DNA of 64,000 nucleotides from Tissierella sp. P1 (GCF_002266425.1 NZ_NPMN01000007.1:62001-126000), one strand, 5' to 3'; positions 45,694-55,341 are shown, counted from the stretch's first letter. Numbers and translations: made by a program. Notes: generated by a model from the sequence alone, not told the origin.

Positions 45694-45724
45694 AAACCCC
45701 TTCTTCATAGGAAGGGGTTTTTAG
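45694..45724 (+). terminator. Rho-independent terminator after frr
   Basis: AAACCCCTTC (45694-45703) pairs with GAAGGGGTTT (45711-45720) around TTCATAG, followed by TT. The T tract is short, but the A/T ends of the stem extend it. It ends the rpsB-frr cluster, with uppS starting 20 bases later. Confidence 0.75.
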
Positions 45725-45740
45725 TGATGAGGTGATATAT

Positions 45741-46490
45741 GTGGCAGATATTAATCAAACAATAGAACAACTTAAATCTCAAATTGATATGATAAATCTT
45801 CCGAAACATGTTGCAATAATTATGGATGGAAATGGTAGATGGGCAAAAAAAAGATTTTTACCAAGAAATTTCGGTCATCAAGAAGGAATGGAAAGAGTAA
45901 TTGAAATTGTTGGAGCTGCCTCTAATTTGGGGATAAAACATTTATCACTTTATGCTTTTTCAACAGAAAATTGGAAGAGGCCTCTGGAGGAAGTACAAGG
46001 CTTGATGAAAATTTTAGTCCAATATATAATGCGAGAATTAGATAAATTACATAAGAATAATGTCAAAGTACAAATTATGGGAGATATTGAAAAATTACCA
46101 AAGTATGCTAAAGATGAAGTAATAAAAACCATGAGAACTACATCCCAAAATACTGGAATGATATTAAATATTGGACTAAACTATGGTGGAAGAGATGAAA
46201 TAATATTTGGAATTAAAAACATTTTAATTGATATAGAAATGGGTAAAATTAATATAGATGATTTAAATGAGACTAACTTTTCCAATTATCTTTATACAAA
46301 AGGGCAACCTGATCCTGATTTGCTTATTAGACCAAGTGGAGAACTTAGACTTAGTAATTTTATGTTATATCAAATAGCTTATACAGAATTTTGCTTTTAT
46401 GATATACTATGGCCAGACTTTACAGAAAAACATTTATTATTATCCATTATTGATTATCAAAAAAGAAATAGAAGATTTGGAGGAATATAA
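45741..46490 (+). CDS. uppS: Undecaprenyl diphosphate synthase
   Basis: UppS elongates farnesyl diphosphate to the C55 carrier for cell-wall synthesis. The catalytic Asp is in VAIIMDGNGRWAKKR (about D29). HLSLYAFSTENWKRP, LNIGLNYGGRDEI and the C-terminal DPDLLIRPSGELRLSNF with YDILWPDF are conserved; the usual 'RTSGE' reads RPSGE here. The start is set at GTG 45741, six bases after GAGGTG; the GTG at 45732 is within that site. About 249 residues. Confidence 0.96.
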   Translation: MADINQTIEQLKSQIDMINLPKHVAIIMDGNGRWAKKRFLPRNFGHQEGMERVIEIVGAASNLGIKHLSLYAFSTENWKRPLEEVQGLMKILVQYIMRELDKLHKNNVKVQIMGDIEKLPKYAKDEVIKTMRTTSQNTGMILNIGLNYGGRDEIIFGIKNILIDIEMGKINIDDLNETNFSNYLYTKGQPDPDLLIRPSGELRLSNFMLYQIAYTEFCFYDILWPDFTEKHLLLSIIDYQKRNRRFGGI

Positions 46491-47267
46491 GTGAAAGATT
46501 TAAGCAAGAGATTCTTTAGTGGCTTAGTTGGTTTAATCCTATTAATTTTCATTGTCTCAAAGGGAGGATATTTGTTATCTTTTGCTGTTTATATAGTTTC
46601 GATAATTGGTTTAAGAGAATTTTATAAGGCTATAGAGAAAGTTAATATTAAGCCTATTTATCTAATAGGATATTTAGGAGTAACTGGATTGTTTATAAAT
46701 ATTATGTTAGAAAATAAATATTTAGGACTTATTATTACTTTACTTATTATTACTTTACTTATCTTATTTATTACTAATAAAAATATATCTATAGAGGATA
46801 TATCAATAACTCTTTTGGGAATAGCATATATTCCGTTTTTGCTTTTTCATATTATATATTTAGATAATAGTAAGTATATTTGGCTAGTTTTTATTATAGC
46901 ATTTGGTACAGATACATTTGCATATATAGCAGGGAATTTATTTGGAAAAAGAAAATTATGCCCTAAAATCAGCCCTAAGAAAACAATAGAAGGATCTATA
47001 GGAGGTATATTAGGTAGTACTATTTTACTTATCATATATTCAATATACTTTAATTTAAATCCTATGTGGAAAATTATTCTACTTTCTATTGTTTGCTCAG
47101 TAATAGCTCAATTAGGAGATTTAGCGGCTTCAAAAATAAAGAGAATTTGTGGAATAAAGGATTATGGGTCTATAATGCCTGGACATGGTGGTGTATTAGA
47201 TAGATTTGATAGTATAATTTTTACTGTCCCAGTAATATACTACTATATTAGTATCTTTTTAATTTAA
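46491..47267 (+). CDS. cdsA: Phosphatidate cytidylyltransferase
   Basis: CdsA makes CDP-diacylglycerol, precursor of phosphatidylglycerol and cardiolipin. The 258-residue protein has about eight membrane helices and the CTP-transferase signatures FGTDTFAYIAGNLFGKRKLCPKISPKKTIEGSIGG and KDYGSIMPGHGGVLDRFDSIIFTVPV. The start is GTG, right after the uppS stop. A 15-bp tandem duplication lies in a membrane helix (IITLL repeated). Unlike most Firmicutes, dxr does not follow. Confidence 0.96.
   Translation: MKDLSKRFFSGLVGLILLIFIVSKGGYLLSFAVYIVSIIGLREFYKAIEKVNIKPIYLIGYLGVTGLFINIMLENKYLGLIITLLIITLLILFITNKNISIEDISITLLGIAYIPFLLFHIIYLDNSKYIWLVFIIAFGTDTFAYIAGNLFGKRKLCPKISPKKTIEGSIGGILGSTILLIIYSIYFNLNPMWKIILLSIVCSVIAQLGDLAASKIKRICGIKDYGSIMPGHGGVLDRFDSIIFTVPVIYYYISIFLI
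46731..46760 (+). repeat. 15-bp tandem repeat inside cdsA
   Basis: ATTATTACTTTACTT occurs twice in a row, in frame, encoding IITLL twice within a membrane helix. Slippage here would add or remove five residues without breaking the frame. Confidence 0.8.
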
Positions 47268-47285
47268 AATATAGGTGGTGTTTAA

Positions 47286-48293
47286 ATGTTAACAGCGGTA
47301 TCAGCAATATTTGTTTTTTTGATGGTAATATTAGTACATGAATTTGGTCACTTTGCCGTAGCCAAAATTGTAGGAATTAAAGTTAATGAATTTTCTATAG
47401 GCATGGGGCCTAAATTATTTCAAAAGAAAAAAGGAGAAACTGAATATACTTTAAGAGCATTACCAATTGGTGGATATGTAAAAATGGAAGGTGAAGATGA
47501 AGTTTCTGACGATCCTAGAGGTTTCAATAAGGTTTCTGCATTGTCAAGAATAGCAGTTGTAGCAGCAGGAGCAATTATGAATTTCATCTTAGCAATTGTT
47601 ATATTAGCCATTGTTTCTTACGGAATAGGTATGCCAATAAATATAGTAGATAAGGCATTGCCAGATTCACCTGCAGAGAAAAGTGGATTAATATCAAATG
47701 ATGTTATAATTAGCATAAATGGTATAGAAACAAATAACTGGGAATCTATAGCTAACTCCATAAACAACTCTGACCCTAATAAAGAGATAGAAATACAAGT
47801 TGAAAGAGATGGTCAAGTAAAAAAACTTATGGTTAAACCTACAGTTGATGAAGAAGGAAGAACTATAATTGGTATAGCACCTAAATATGAAAAGTCTATA
47901 TCCTTAGCTATAAAAGGTGGATTTGAAAAAACTTTAATGTTTCTAGGATTAATGTTTGATTTCGTAGGAATGATATTCAAAGGTAAAGTTGGAATTAAGC
48001 ATTTATCAGGTCCCGTTGGTGTAATTCATGAAGTAGGAGCAGCTGCAAAACTTGGAGTATATAATCTACTCTATATCTTAGGTTTTATTAGCATTAACTT
48101 AGGCTTCTTCAATTTACTTCCTATACCAGCATTAGATGGAAGTAGGATAGTATTTTTGTTAATAGAATTGGTCAGAGGAAAACCAATAGCTCCAGAGAAA
48201 GAGGGATTCATACATTTTGTTGGCTTTGTTCTATTGATATCACTAATGTTATTAGTAACTTATAGAGATATACTCAAATTTAATATTTTTTAG
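47286..48293 (+). CDS. rseP: RIP metalloprotease RseP (site-2 protease)
   Basis: RseP cleaves membrane-embedded regulators such as anti-sigma factors. The zinc motif HEFGH (18-22) sits in the first membrane helix, and the third zinc ligand is in NLLPIPALDGSRIVF. A PDZ domain occupies about 115-195 (ALPDSPAEKSGLISNDVIISINGI). The 335-residue length is that of the single-PDZ Gram-positive type (RasP). ATG after AGGTGGTG. Confidence 0.96.
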   Translation: MLTAVSAIFVFLMVILVHEFGHFAVAKIVGIKVNEFSIGMGPKLFQKKKGETEYTLRALPIGGYVKMEGEDEVSDDPRGFNKVSALSRIAVVAAGAIMNFILAIVILAIVSYGIGMPINIVDKALPDSPAEKSGLISNDVIISINGIETNNWESIANSINNSDPNKEIEIQVERDGQVKKLMVKPTVDEEGRTIIGIAPKYEKSISLAIKGGFEKTLMFLGLMFDFVGMIFKGKVGIKHLSGPVGVIHEVGAAAKLGVYNLLYILGFISINLGFFNLLPIPALDGSRIVFLLIELVRGKPIAPEKEGFIHFVGFVLLISLMLLVTYRDILKFNIF

Positions 48294-48305
48294 TAGGTGA
48301 TAAAA

Positions 48306-49355
48306 TTGATTAGAAAAAAAACTAAGGTAATCAAAGTTGGTAATGTACTAATTGGTGGAGATAACCCTATTTCAATTCAATCTATGACTAATACATTGAC
48401 AAAAGATATTGTTTCTACTATTAGTCAAATAAAAAAATTAGAGGATGCAGGTTGCGACATTATTAGATCTGCTATTACGGATTTGGAAGATGCAAAGGCT
48501 ATAAAAGAGATAAAAAGACAAATTAATATTCCAATAATTGCTGATATTCAGTATGACTATAGACTAGCCTTAGAATCTATTAAGTATGGAACTGATGGAC
48601 TAAGGTTAAACCCAGGAAATATAGGTTCTTTAGACAAAGTAAAAGAAGTTGTAAAAGCCTGTAAAGAAAATAATATCTCTATTAGGGTTGGAGTAAATGC
48701 TGGTTCTCTAAAGAAGGAGTTTTTAGAAAAATATAATGGTGTAAATGAGGATTCTATGGTTTATAGCGCTTTAGAACAAATCAGATTATTAGAAGATATG
48801 GATTTCTATGATATAAAAATTTCTTTAAAAGCAAGTAACGTACCTCTTACTATTAAAGCATATGAAAAGATGTCTAATATGGTAGATTATCCGTTACATT
48901 TAGGAATAACTGAAGCTGGACCAATTTGGAGGGGAACTGTTAAATCCTCTGTTGGAATAGGTGCCTTGTTGTCAATGGGTATAGGAGATACAGTAAGAAT
49001 ATCTTTGACAGGTGACCCTGTAGAAGAAGTGAAAGTAGGTAGAGAAATTCTTAAATCCCTTAACCTATTGAATGAAGGCTTAGAAATAATATCATGTCCT
49101 ACTTGTGGAAGAACAAATATTGATTTAATTAATATAGTAGAAGAGGCTGAAAAAAGGCTTGAAGGAATTAATAAACATATAAAAGTTGCTATAATGGGAT
49201 GTGCAGTAAATGGTCCTGGAGAAGCTAGGGAAGCAGATATAGGAATAGCTGGAGGAAAAGGTGAAGGACTTATTTTTAGAAAAGGCGAAATAATAAAAAA
49301 GGTCAGAGAAGAAAATTTACTTGATGAATTATTAAAAGAAATAGAAAAGTTATAA
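48306..49355 (+). CDS. ispG: 4-hydroxy-3-methylbut-2-enyl diphosphate synthase (flavodoxin)
   Basis: IspG is the sixth step of the MEP isoprenoid pathway, an Fe-S enzyme that opens MEcPP. GDNPISIQSMTNTLTKD and the TIM-barrel blocks are typical. The cluster ligands are C-x2-C in IISCPTCGRTNIDL and the distal Cys in IMGCAVNGPGEA. The start is set at TTG 48306 behind AGGTGAT, while GTG 48297 is inside that site. About 349 residues. It shows the MEP route is used, although dxr is missing from its usual place beside rseP. Confidence 0.95.
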   Translation: MIRKKTKVIKVGNVLIGGDNPISIQSMTNTLTKDIVSTISQIKKLEDAGCDIIRSAITDLEDAKAIKEIKRQINIPIIADIQYDYRLALESIKYGTDGLRLNPGNIGSLDKVKEVVKACKENNISIRVGVNAGSLKKEFLEKYNGVNEDSMVYSALEQIRLLEDMDFYDIKISLKASNVPLTIKAYEKMSNMVDYPLHLGITEAGPIWRGTVKSSVGIGALLSMGIGDTVRISLTGDPVEEVKVGREILKSLNLLNEGLEIISCPTCGRTNIDLINIVEEAEKRLEGINKHIKVAIMGCAVNGPGEAREADIGIAGGKGEGLIFRKGEIIKKVREENLLDELLKEIEKL

Positions 49356-49395
49356 TATATTCATATCCCAGGAGGAGAAGGGGGATAAATTATAC

Positions 49396-52300
49396 ATGAA
49401 GAATAATCAACTATATCTTTCAGAATTTATTACAAAAAAAGGACTAGAGGATATTAGGAACTTAAAAATTATCATTAATAAAATTCAGATATTTAAAAAA
49501 ACAATGACCTTAATAGTATACCTTGAATCTTCTATCTTAATTAATAATATAATATCTAATAAAATAAATAAAGTTTTCAAAGATAAGTTTACTCAATTTA
49601 AAGTGCAGATAAGATTTAGATATAATGTCATAGGAAGCATTGAAGACAAGATAAAGTTTTATGAAGACAATATTCTAGAAATTATTAAATTGGAAATTGA
49701 GTCTAGTAATTCTTGGATTAAAGGTTTAAAATGGGAGATCATTAATGACTCCCTTGTAATTTTTCCGCCGAATGAGGTAGCATATCACTCACTAGAAAAA
49801 AATGAAATTATAGAAAAAATTAAAAATGCAATTTTAGAAGAAATAGATTTAAATATAGACATCAAAATTTCTGAGCATCAATTTATGGAAGCGGAAGGCT
49901 TTCTTGATCAAAAGAGTGTTGAAGAAAAAGAAATTGCAAAGGATGCTATTATCAATATAGCTGAAAGTTCTAAAACCAATTCCTTTAATAATAGCTCAAA
50001 CAGGCCTAATAAGTATTATATCTATGGAAAAGAAATAAAAGATTCACCTATTAAAGTAAAAGATATTAATATGCAAACTGGCTCTTGTGTAATAGAAGGT
50101 ATAGTTTTTCAAATTGAAACTAGAGAAATTAGAGACAATAAGACCCTAGTCACATTCTATGTCTCAGATCTTACAGACTCTATTACTGTGAAAGTATTTT
50201 TATCAGAAGAACAAACATCTGAGTTTCTTATAAATGTAGCAAATGATTCTCATATAAAAGTTGAAGGAGATGTAATGTTTGATAACTACTCTAAGAGTAC
50301 AGTAATAATACTGAAATCACTTAATAGAATTGATAAATCTGGAAAAAAAGATAATGCAGAGGAAAAAAGAGTGGAATTACATCTTCATACACAAATGAGT
50401 TCGATGGATGGAGTTACGCCACTGAAAAAAATCGCAACTAGAGCTAAAGAATGGGGACATAAAGCGTTGGCTATAACTGATCATGGTATTGTTCAAAGCT
50501 TTCCAGAAGCCATGATTCTGAGTAAATCATTAGGTATAAAAATGATATATGGTATGGAAGGCTATTTAATAAATGATAAGAAAGAAATAATAACCAATTT
50601 TGATCAAAATAAAGATTATTCAACTTATATTGTTTTTGATATAGAGACTACTGGATTATCTGCTATAAATGATATGATAACGGAGATTGGTGCTGTTAAA
50701 ATTAGAGATGGAGAAATTATAGATACTTATAGTCAGTTAATAAATCCTGAAAGACCAATACCAGAATTAATTACCAACATTACAGGTATTACAGATAATA
50801 TGGTAAAAGACAAGCCAATTATTAAAGATGTAATTTTAGATTTTGTAAGATTTATTGGAGACGATGTTTTAGTTGCACATAACGCTTCTTTTGATATCGG
50901 ATTCATTAGAGAAAAGATGAAGCTGGTCAATATAGAACTAAACAATCCAGTACTAGATACATTGGAGTTATCTAGAGCGGTGTTTCCATCTTTGAAGAGC
51001 CATAAATTGAATCTTGTGGCTAAACACCTGAATGTAGATTTAGTTAATCATCATAGGGCTGTAGATGATGCTACTGCTACAGCTAAAATATTTCTTAAGA
51101 TATTAGATATTTTAAAAGAAAGAAATATAATAAACTTTAGACAGATAAATACTTTAAATTCTAGAAAAGATTTTTCAAAGGATGAAAGCTTTCATATAAT
51201 TATACTAGCTAAAAATTTAATTGGTCTTAAAAATTTATATAAATTAGTATCAGAGTCACATATAAACTATTTCCATAGAAGACCGAGAATTCCAAAATCT
51301 CTTATAGAAGCAAATAGAGAAGGTCTAATAATTGGTAGTGCATGTGAAGCAGGAGAATTATATAAAGCAATAATAAAAAATAGAAGCCTAAATGAAATAA
51401 GAAAAATTGTAAAGTTTTATGATTATTTAGAAATTCAACCAATTGAAAATAATATGTATTTAGTTAGGGAAGGGATAGTAAAAGATAAGAATCAGTTGAG
51501 AGAAATAAATAAAAAAATATATAAATTGGGAAAAGAGAATAAAAAGCCTGTTGTAGCAACTGGAGATGTACATTTCCTAGATCCAGAAGATGAGATATAT
51601 AGAAGAATACTAATGTCGGGTCAAAAATTTCAAGATGCAGATATTCAGCCGCCTTTATATTTTAGAACCACCGAAGAGATGCTAGAAGAATTTTCATACT
51701 TTGGTAAGGAAATTGCAGAAGAAGTAGTTATAAAAAACACTAATTTGATAAATGATATGATAGAGGAAATATTACCAATCCCAGAAGGAACTTTTCCACC
51801 AGTCATTGAAGGTGCTGAAGAAGAATTAAGAAGGATAACATATGATAAAGCAGTAGAAGTATACGGCAATCCTTTGCCAGAAATTGTGGAAAAACGTTTG
51901 GAAAGGGAACTTGGTTCTATAATGAAAAATGGTTATGCTGTTATGTATATAATTGCACAGAAGCTTGTTTGGAAATCTTTAGAAGATGGATACTTAGTAG
52001 GTTCTAGGGGCTCAGTAGGCTCATCTTTTGTAGCTACAATGAGTGGTATTACAGAAGTAAATCCATTGGTTCCGCATTATGTCTGTCCTAATTGTAAATA
52101 TAGTGAATTTTTTAATGATGGATCTATAGCTTCTGGTGCAGATCTTCCACATAAAATCTGTCCTAAATGCCAAGCTAAATTGAACAAAGATGGTCATGAT
52201 ATTCCATTTGAAGTCTTTTTAGGATTTGAAGGTGATAAAGAGCCAGATATTGACTTAAATTTTGCAGGAGAATATCAGTCTGTAGCACATAAGTACACTG

Positions 52301-53670
52301 AAGAACTTTTCGGAGAAGGTTATGTTTTTAGAGCAGGAACTATTGGAACAATTGCTGAAAAAACTGCATATGGGTTTGTTAAAAAATATTTTGAAGAAAG
52401 AGATATAAGTGTCAATGTGGCCGAGATTAATAGACTGGTTCAAGGGTGTACTGGAATCAAAAGGACTTCAGGTCAACATCCTGGTGGAGTTATGATTGTT
52501 CCAAAATATAAGGATATTTTGGATTTCACTCCCATTCAATATCCTGCAGATGATAAAAAGTCAGGTGTAATAACAACTCATTTTGATTATAATGCTATTG
52601 GTGGAAGAATATTAAAGTTAGATATTCTTGGGCACGATGTGCCTACTATAATCAAAATGCTCGGTGACCTAACGGGAGTTGATCCTACTAAAATCCCTCT
52701 AGACGAGCCAAAGACTATGAAGTTGTTTACCAGTACTGAATCATTAGGAATAACTAAAGATGATATAAATTGTGAAGTAGGAACTTTAGGAATACCTGAA
52801 TTCGGTACAAAATTTGTAAGACAAATGCTTATTGATACCAAGCCTAGTACCTTTTCTGAACTAGTAAGAATTAGTGGATTATCTCATGGTACAGATGTAT
52901 GGATAAATAATGCTCAAAGCCTTGTTAAAGAAAATATTGCACCATTAAGCAAGGTAATTTCTACTAGAGAAGATATAATGTTAAACTTAATTAACTCAGG
53001 GATGGATAAGAAGAAATCCTTTAAAATCATGGAAAAGGTTAGAAAAGGGAAAGGCTTATCTAAGGAAGATGAAGAGGAAATGAGAAGTTTAAATGTGCCG
53101 GAATGGTACATAGAGTCTTGTAATAAAATTAAATATATGTTCCCCAAAGCTCATGCTGCTGCTTATGTTATGATGTCTTTTAGAATAGCCTATTTTAAAG
53201 TATATTTTCCTGAAACGTTTTATGCCACTTACTTTACTATTAAGGCTAATGATTTCGATGCAGATTTAGTTATTAAAGGTAAAGAAACTGTTAAAAACAA
53301 GATTCAGGAATTGGAAAAACTAGGAAATGATATGACCGCAAAGGAAAAGAATTTGCTAACAGTTCTAGAAGTTGTTTTAGAAATGTATGCAAGGGGTTAT
53401 AATATCCAAAATGTAGATATTTACAAATCAGATAGTGATAGATTTATAATTGATGAAAATGGGATTCTACCACCACTTAAAAGCCTAGAAGGTCTTGGTG
53501 AAAATGTAGCCAGAAAAATTGTCGAAGAAAGAAATATCTCTAGATTTATATCTATAGAAGACTTAGTTAATCGTGGCAAAGTAAGTAAACCTGTATTAGA
53601 AGTATTAACTAATCATGGTTGTTTAGGTGATTTGCCATTAAGTAATCAAATAAGCCTTTTTAATATTTGA
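49396..53670 (+). CDS. polC: DNA polymerase III alpha subunit, Gram-positive PolC type
   Basis: PolC is the main replicative polymerase of low-GC Gram-positives. Domains in order: N-terminal region (1-200), OB fold (about 215-315), PHP domain (HLHTQMSSMDG from 329) interrupted by the 3'-5' exonuclease (DIETTGL at 415-421, HNASFDIGF), then the palm with PDIDLNF (950-956), a Cys4-type zinc site (CPNC at 897-900 plus CPKC), and helix-hairpin-helix elements at the end. The 1424-residue length is normal. Unlike Bacillus, no proS lies between ispG and polC. Confidence 0.98.
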   Translation: MKNNQLYLSEFITKKGLEDIRNLKIIINKIQIFKKTMTLIVYLESSILINNIISNKINKVFKDKFTQFKVQIRFRYNVIGSIEDKIKFYEDNILEIIKLEIESSNSWIKGLKWEIINDSLVIFPPNEVAYHSLEKNEIIEKIKNAILEEIDLNIDIKISEHQFMEAEGFLDQKSVEEKEIAKDAIINIAESSKTNSFNNSSNRPNKYYIYGKEIKDSPIKVKDINMQTGSCVIEGIVFQIETREIRDNKTLVTFYVSDLTDSITVKVFLSEEQTSEFLINVANDSHIKVEGDVMFDNYSKSTVIILKSLNRIDKSGKKDNAEEKRVELHLHTQMSSMDGVTPLKKIATRAKEWGHKALAITDHGIVQSFPEAMILSKSLGIKMIYGMEGYLINDKKEIITNFDQNKDYSTYIVFDIETTGLSAINDMITEIGAVKIRDGEIIDTYSQLINPERPIPELITNITGITDNMVKDKPIIKDVILDFVRFIGDDVLVAHNASFDIGFIREKMKLVNIELNNPVLDTLELSRAVFPSLKSHKLNLVAKHLNVDLVNHHRAVDDATATAKIFLKILDILKERNIINFRQINTLNSRKDFSKDESFHIIILAKNLIGLKNLYKLVSESHINYFHRRPRIPKSLIEANREGLIIGSACEAGELYKAIIKNRSLNEIRKIVKFYDYLEIQPIENNMYLVREGIVKDKNQLREINKKIYKLGKENKKPVVATGDVHFLDPEDEIYRRILMSGQKFQDADIQPPLYFRTTEEMLEEFSYFGKEIAEEVVIKNTNLINDMIEEILPIPEGTFPPVIEGAEEELRRITYDKAVEVYGNPLPEIVEKRLERELGSIMKNGYAVMYIIAQKLVWKSLEDGYLVGSRGSVGSSFVATMSGITEVNPLVPHYVCPNCKYSEFFNDGSIASGADLPHKICPKCQAKLNKDGHDIPFEVFLGFEGDKEPDIDLNFAGEYQSVAHKYTEELFGEGYVFRAGTIGTIAEKTAYGFVKKYFEERDISVNVAEINRLVQGCTGIKRTSGQHPGGVMIVPKYKDILDFTPIQYPADDKKSGVITTHFDYNAIGGRILKLDILGHDVPTIIKMLGDLTGVDPTKIPLDEPKTMKLFTSTESLGITKDDINCEVGTLGIPEFGTKFVRQMLIDTKPSTFSELVRISGLSHGTDVWINNAQSLVKENIAPLSKVISTREDIMLNLINSGMDKKKSFKIMEKVRKGKGLSKEDEEEMRSLNVPEWYIESCNKIKYMFPKAHAAAYVMMSFRIAYFKVYFPETFYATYFTIKANDFDADLVIKGKETVKNKIQELEKLGNDMTAKEKNLLTVLEVVLEMYARGYNIQNVDIYKSDSDRFIIDENGILPPLKSLEGLGENVARKIVEERNISRFISIEDLVNRGKVSKPVLEVLTNHGCLGDLPLSNQISLFNI

Positions 53671-53694
53671 TTTTTCCTTAATTTATGATATAAT
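53667..53694 (+). promoter_or_regulatory. Promoter at the polC stop codon
   Basis: TTGATT (53667-53672), overlapping the polC stop, and a perfect TATAAT (53689-53694) are 16 bases apart. It lies upstream of the hairpin at 53725, so transcripts of rimP-nusA from it would have to read through that terminator. Confidence 0.55.
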
Positions 53695-53724
53695 TAATTT
53701 GACAAAAATGAATTTTTTCTGGGA

Positions 53725-53754
53725 AAGAGTGGGTTAACCCACTCTTGATTTTTT
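53725..53754 (+). terminator. Rho-independent terminator before rimP
   Basis: Bases 53725-53746 are a perfect 22-base palindrome (arm AAGAGTGGGTT) followed by GATTTTTT. It ends the polC transcript or acts as an attenuator for the promoter just upstream. A further weak -10 (TAATAT near 53773) lies after it. Confidence 0.8.
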
Positions 53755-53806
53755 ATTGATATTGTTCTTGCATAATATTAAGTAAACATTTATGGAGGTG
53801 AATTGA

Positions 53807-54270
53807 TTGAATAGAAAAGGCATAATAAGTATTGTCAAAGAAATATGTGAGCAGTTAGCAGATGAGTTAGGATATGAGTTAGTAGATGTAGAATTTTTAA
53901 AAGAGGGTTCAAATTATTTTCTAAGAGTATATCTTGATAAGCCAGGCGGAATAAACTTAGATGATTGTCAAAAGGTAAGTCAATTATTAAGTGATAAACT
54001 AGACGAGAAAGATCCTATCACTACGCCATATTATTTAGAGGTTTCATCTCCAGGATTAGATAGACCTCTAAAGAATGATAAGGATTTGAAAAGAAATCTA
54101 GGAAAAGAAATTGAAATAAAATTATATGAGCACTGAAGGGTAAAAAGATAATAGAAGGTATTCTAGAGGATTATGAAGAAAAAACAATTGTAATAAGAAC
54201 AGAGATTAATGAAATTGTTACAATACCTAAGGAAGGCATTGCTTTAATTAAATTGGCAGTTAAATTTTAA
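53807..54270 (+). pseudogene. rimP: Ribosome maturation factor RimP (frameshifted as read)
   Basis: RimP assists early 30S assembly and heads the nusA-infB operon. The N-terminal domain is typical: CEQLADELGYELVDVEFLKEGSNYFLRVYLDKPGGINLDDCQKVSQLLSDKLDE, then SSPGLDRPLK. The frame stops after KLYEH. One more C at 54131 (GAGCCACTG) gives KLYEPLKGKKIIEGILEDYEEKTIVI and a C-terminal SH3-like domain ending at 54270, 154 residues in all. TTG start at 53807 behind GGAGGTG. Most likely a sequence indel. Confidence 0.93.
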
Positions 54271-54283
54271 GGAGGTTTAATGA

Positions 54284-55330
54284 ATGAATGGAGATTTTAT
54301 CGATGCCCTTCGTGAAATTGAAAAAGAGAAGGGCATTTCTAAAGATGTAATATTTGATGCTCTTGAGTCGGCACTTATCTCTAGCTATAAGAAAAACTTC
54401 AATGCATCCCAAAATGTTGAAGTTGAAATGGATAGAGAAACTGGGAAGGTAAAAGTGTTGGCATTAAAAGAAGTAGTGGATATAGTAGAAAACGAATACC
54501 TTGAAATAAGCTTAGAAGATGCAAAAGAAATTGATGATAGATTTCAGACTGGAGATATTTTAAAAGTAGAAATCACCCCAAAGGATTTCGGCAGGATAGC
54601 GGCTCAAACTGCTAAACAAGTAGTTATTCAAAGAATAAGAGATGCAGAAAGAGATGTAATTTATGATGAATTTATAAATAGAGAGAATGAGATAATTACT
54701 GGATTAGTTCAGCGAATTAGTAAAAATAATGTATATATAGATTTAGGAAAGACTGAGGGGATATTGCCACCTTCTGAGCAAATGGAAGGTGAAGAGTATA
54801 ATCAGGGAGATAGGTTAAAATTACTTATATCAGAGGTCAAAAAGACAACGAAAGGACCTCAGATAATATTATCTAGATCACATCCTAATCTTGTGAAGAG
54901 ACTATTTGAGTTAGAGGTTCCAGAAATCAATGATGGAATAGTTGAAATATATTCTATATCTAGAGAAGCCGGTTCTAGAACAAAGATTTCAGTTTTCTCT
55001 AAAGATTCCAATGTAGATCCTCTTGGCTCATGTGTAGGTTTTAAAGGAAGTAGAGTAAAAGTAATAGTAGATGAATTAAAAGGTGAAAAAATAGATATTG
55101 TAATTTGGAGTAAAGATATAGGAGAATTTATTGCAAACAGCTTAAGTCCTTCTAAAGTATTAAATGTTATAACTAATGAAAAAGAAAAGTCCGCTGTTGT
55201 AGTAGTACCAGATTATCAACTTTCCTTAGCTATAGGTAAAGAAGGTCAAAATGCAAGATTAGCAGCAAAATTAACAAATTGGAAAATAGATATAAAATCT
55301 GAGTCACAATATAATCAAGAAAATCAATAA
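54284..55330 (+). CDS. nusA: Transcription termination/antitermination factor NusA
   Basis: NusA binds RNA polymerase and tunes pausing, termination and antitermination. Domains: N-terminal polymerase-binding part (FIDALREIEKEKGISKDVIFDALESALISSYKK), S1 domain (about 130-200, NEIITGLVQRISKNNVYIDLGKTEGILPPSEQ), and two KH domains (SCVGFKGSRVKVIVDELKGEKIDIV; LAIGKEGQNARLAAKLTNWKIDI). The 348-residue length is that of the form without acidic repeats. ATG 54284 after AAGGAGG. Confidence 0.98.
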   Translation: MNGDFIDALREIEKEKGISKDVIFDALESALISSYKKNFNASQNVEVEMDRETGKVKVLALKEVVDIVENEYLEISLEDAKEIDDRFQTGDILKVEITPKDFGRIAAQTAKQVVIQRIRDAERDVIYDEFINRENEIITGLVQRISKNNVYIDLGKTEGILPPSEQMEGEEYNQGDRLKLLISEVKKTTKGPQIILSRSHPNLVKRLFELEVPEINDGIVEIYSISREAGSRTKISVFSKDSNVDPLGSCVGFKGSRVKVIVDELKGEKIDIVIWSKDIGEFIANSLSPSKVLNVITNEKEKSAVVVVPDYQLSLAIGKEGQNARLAAKLTNWKIDIKSESQYNQENQ

Positions 55331-55341
55331 GAGGTGATTAT

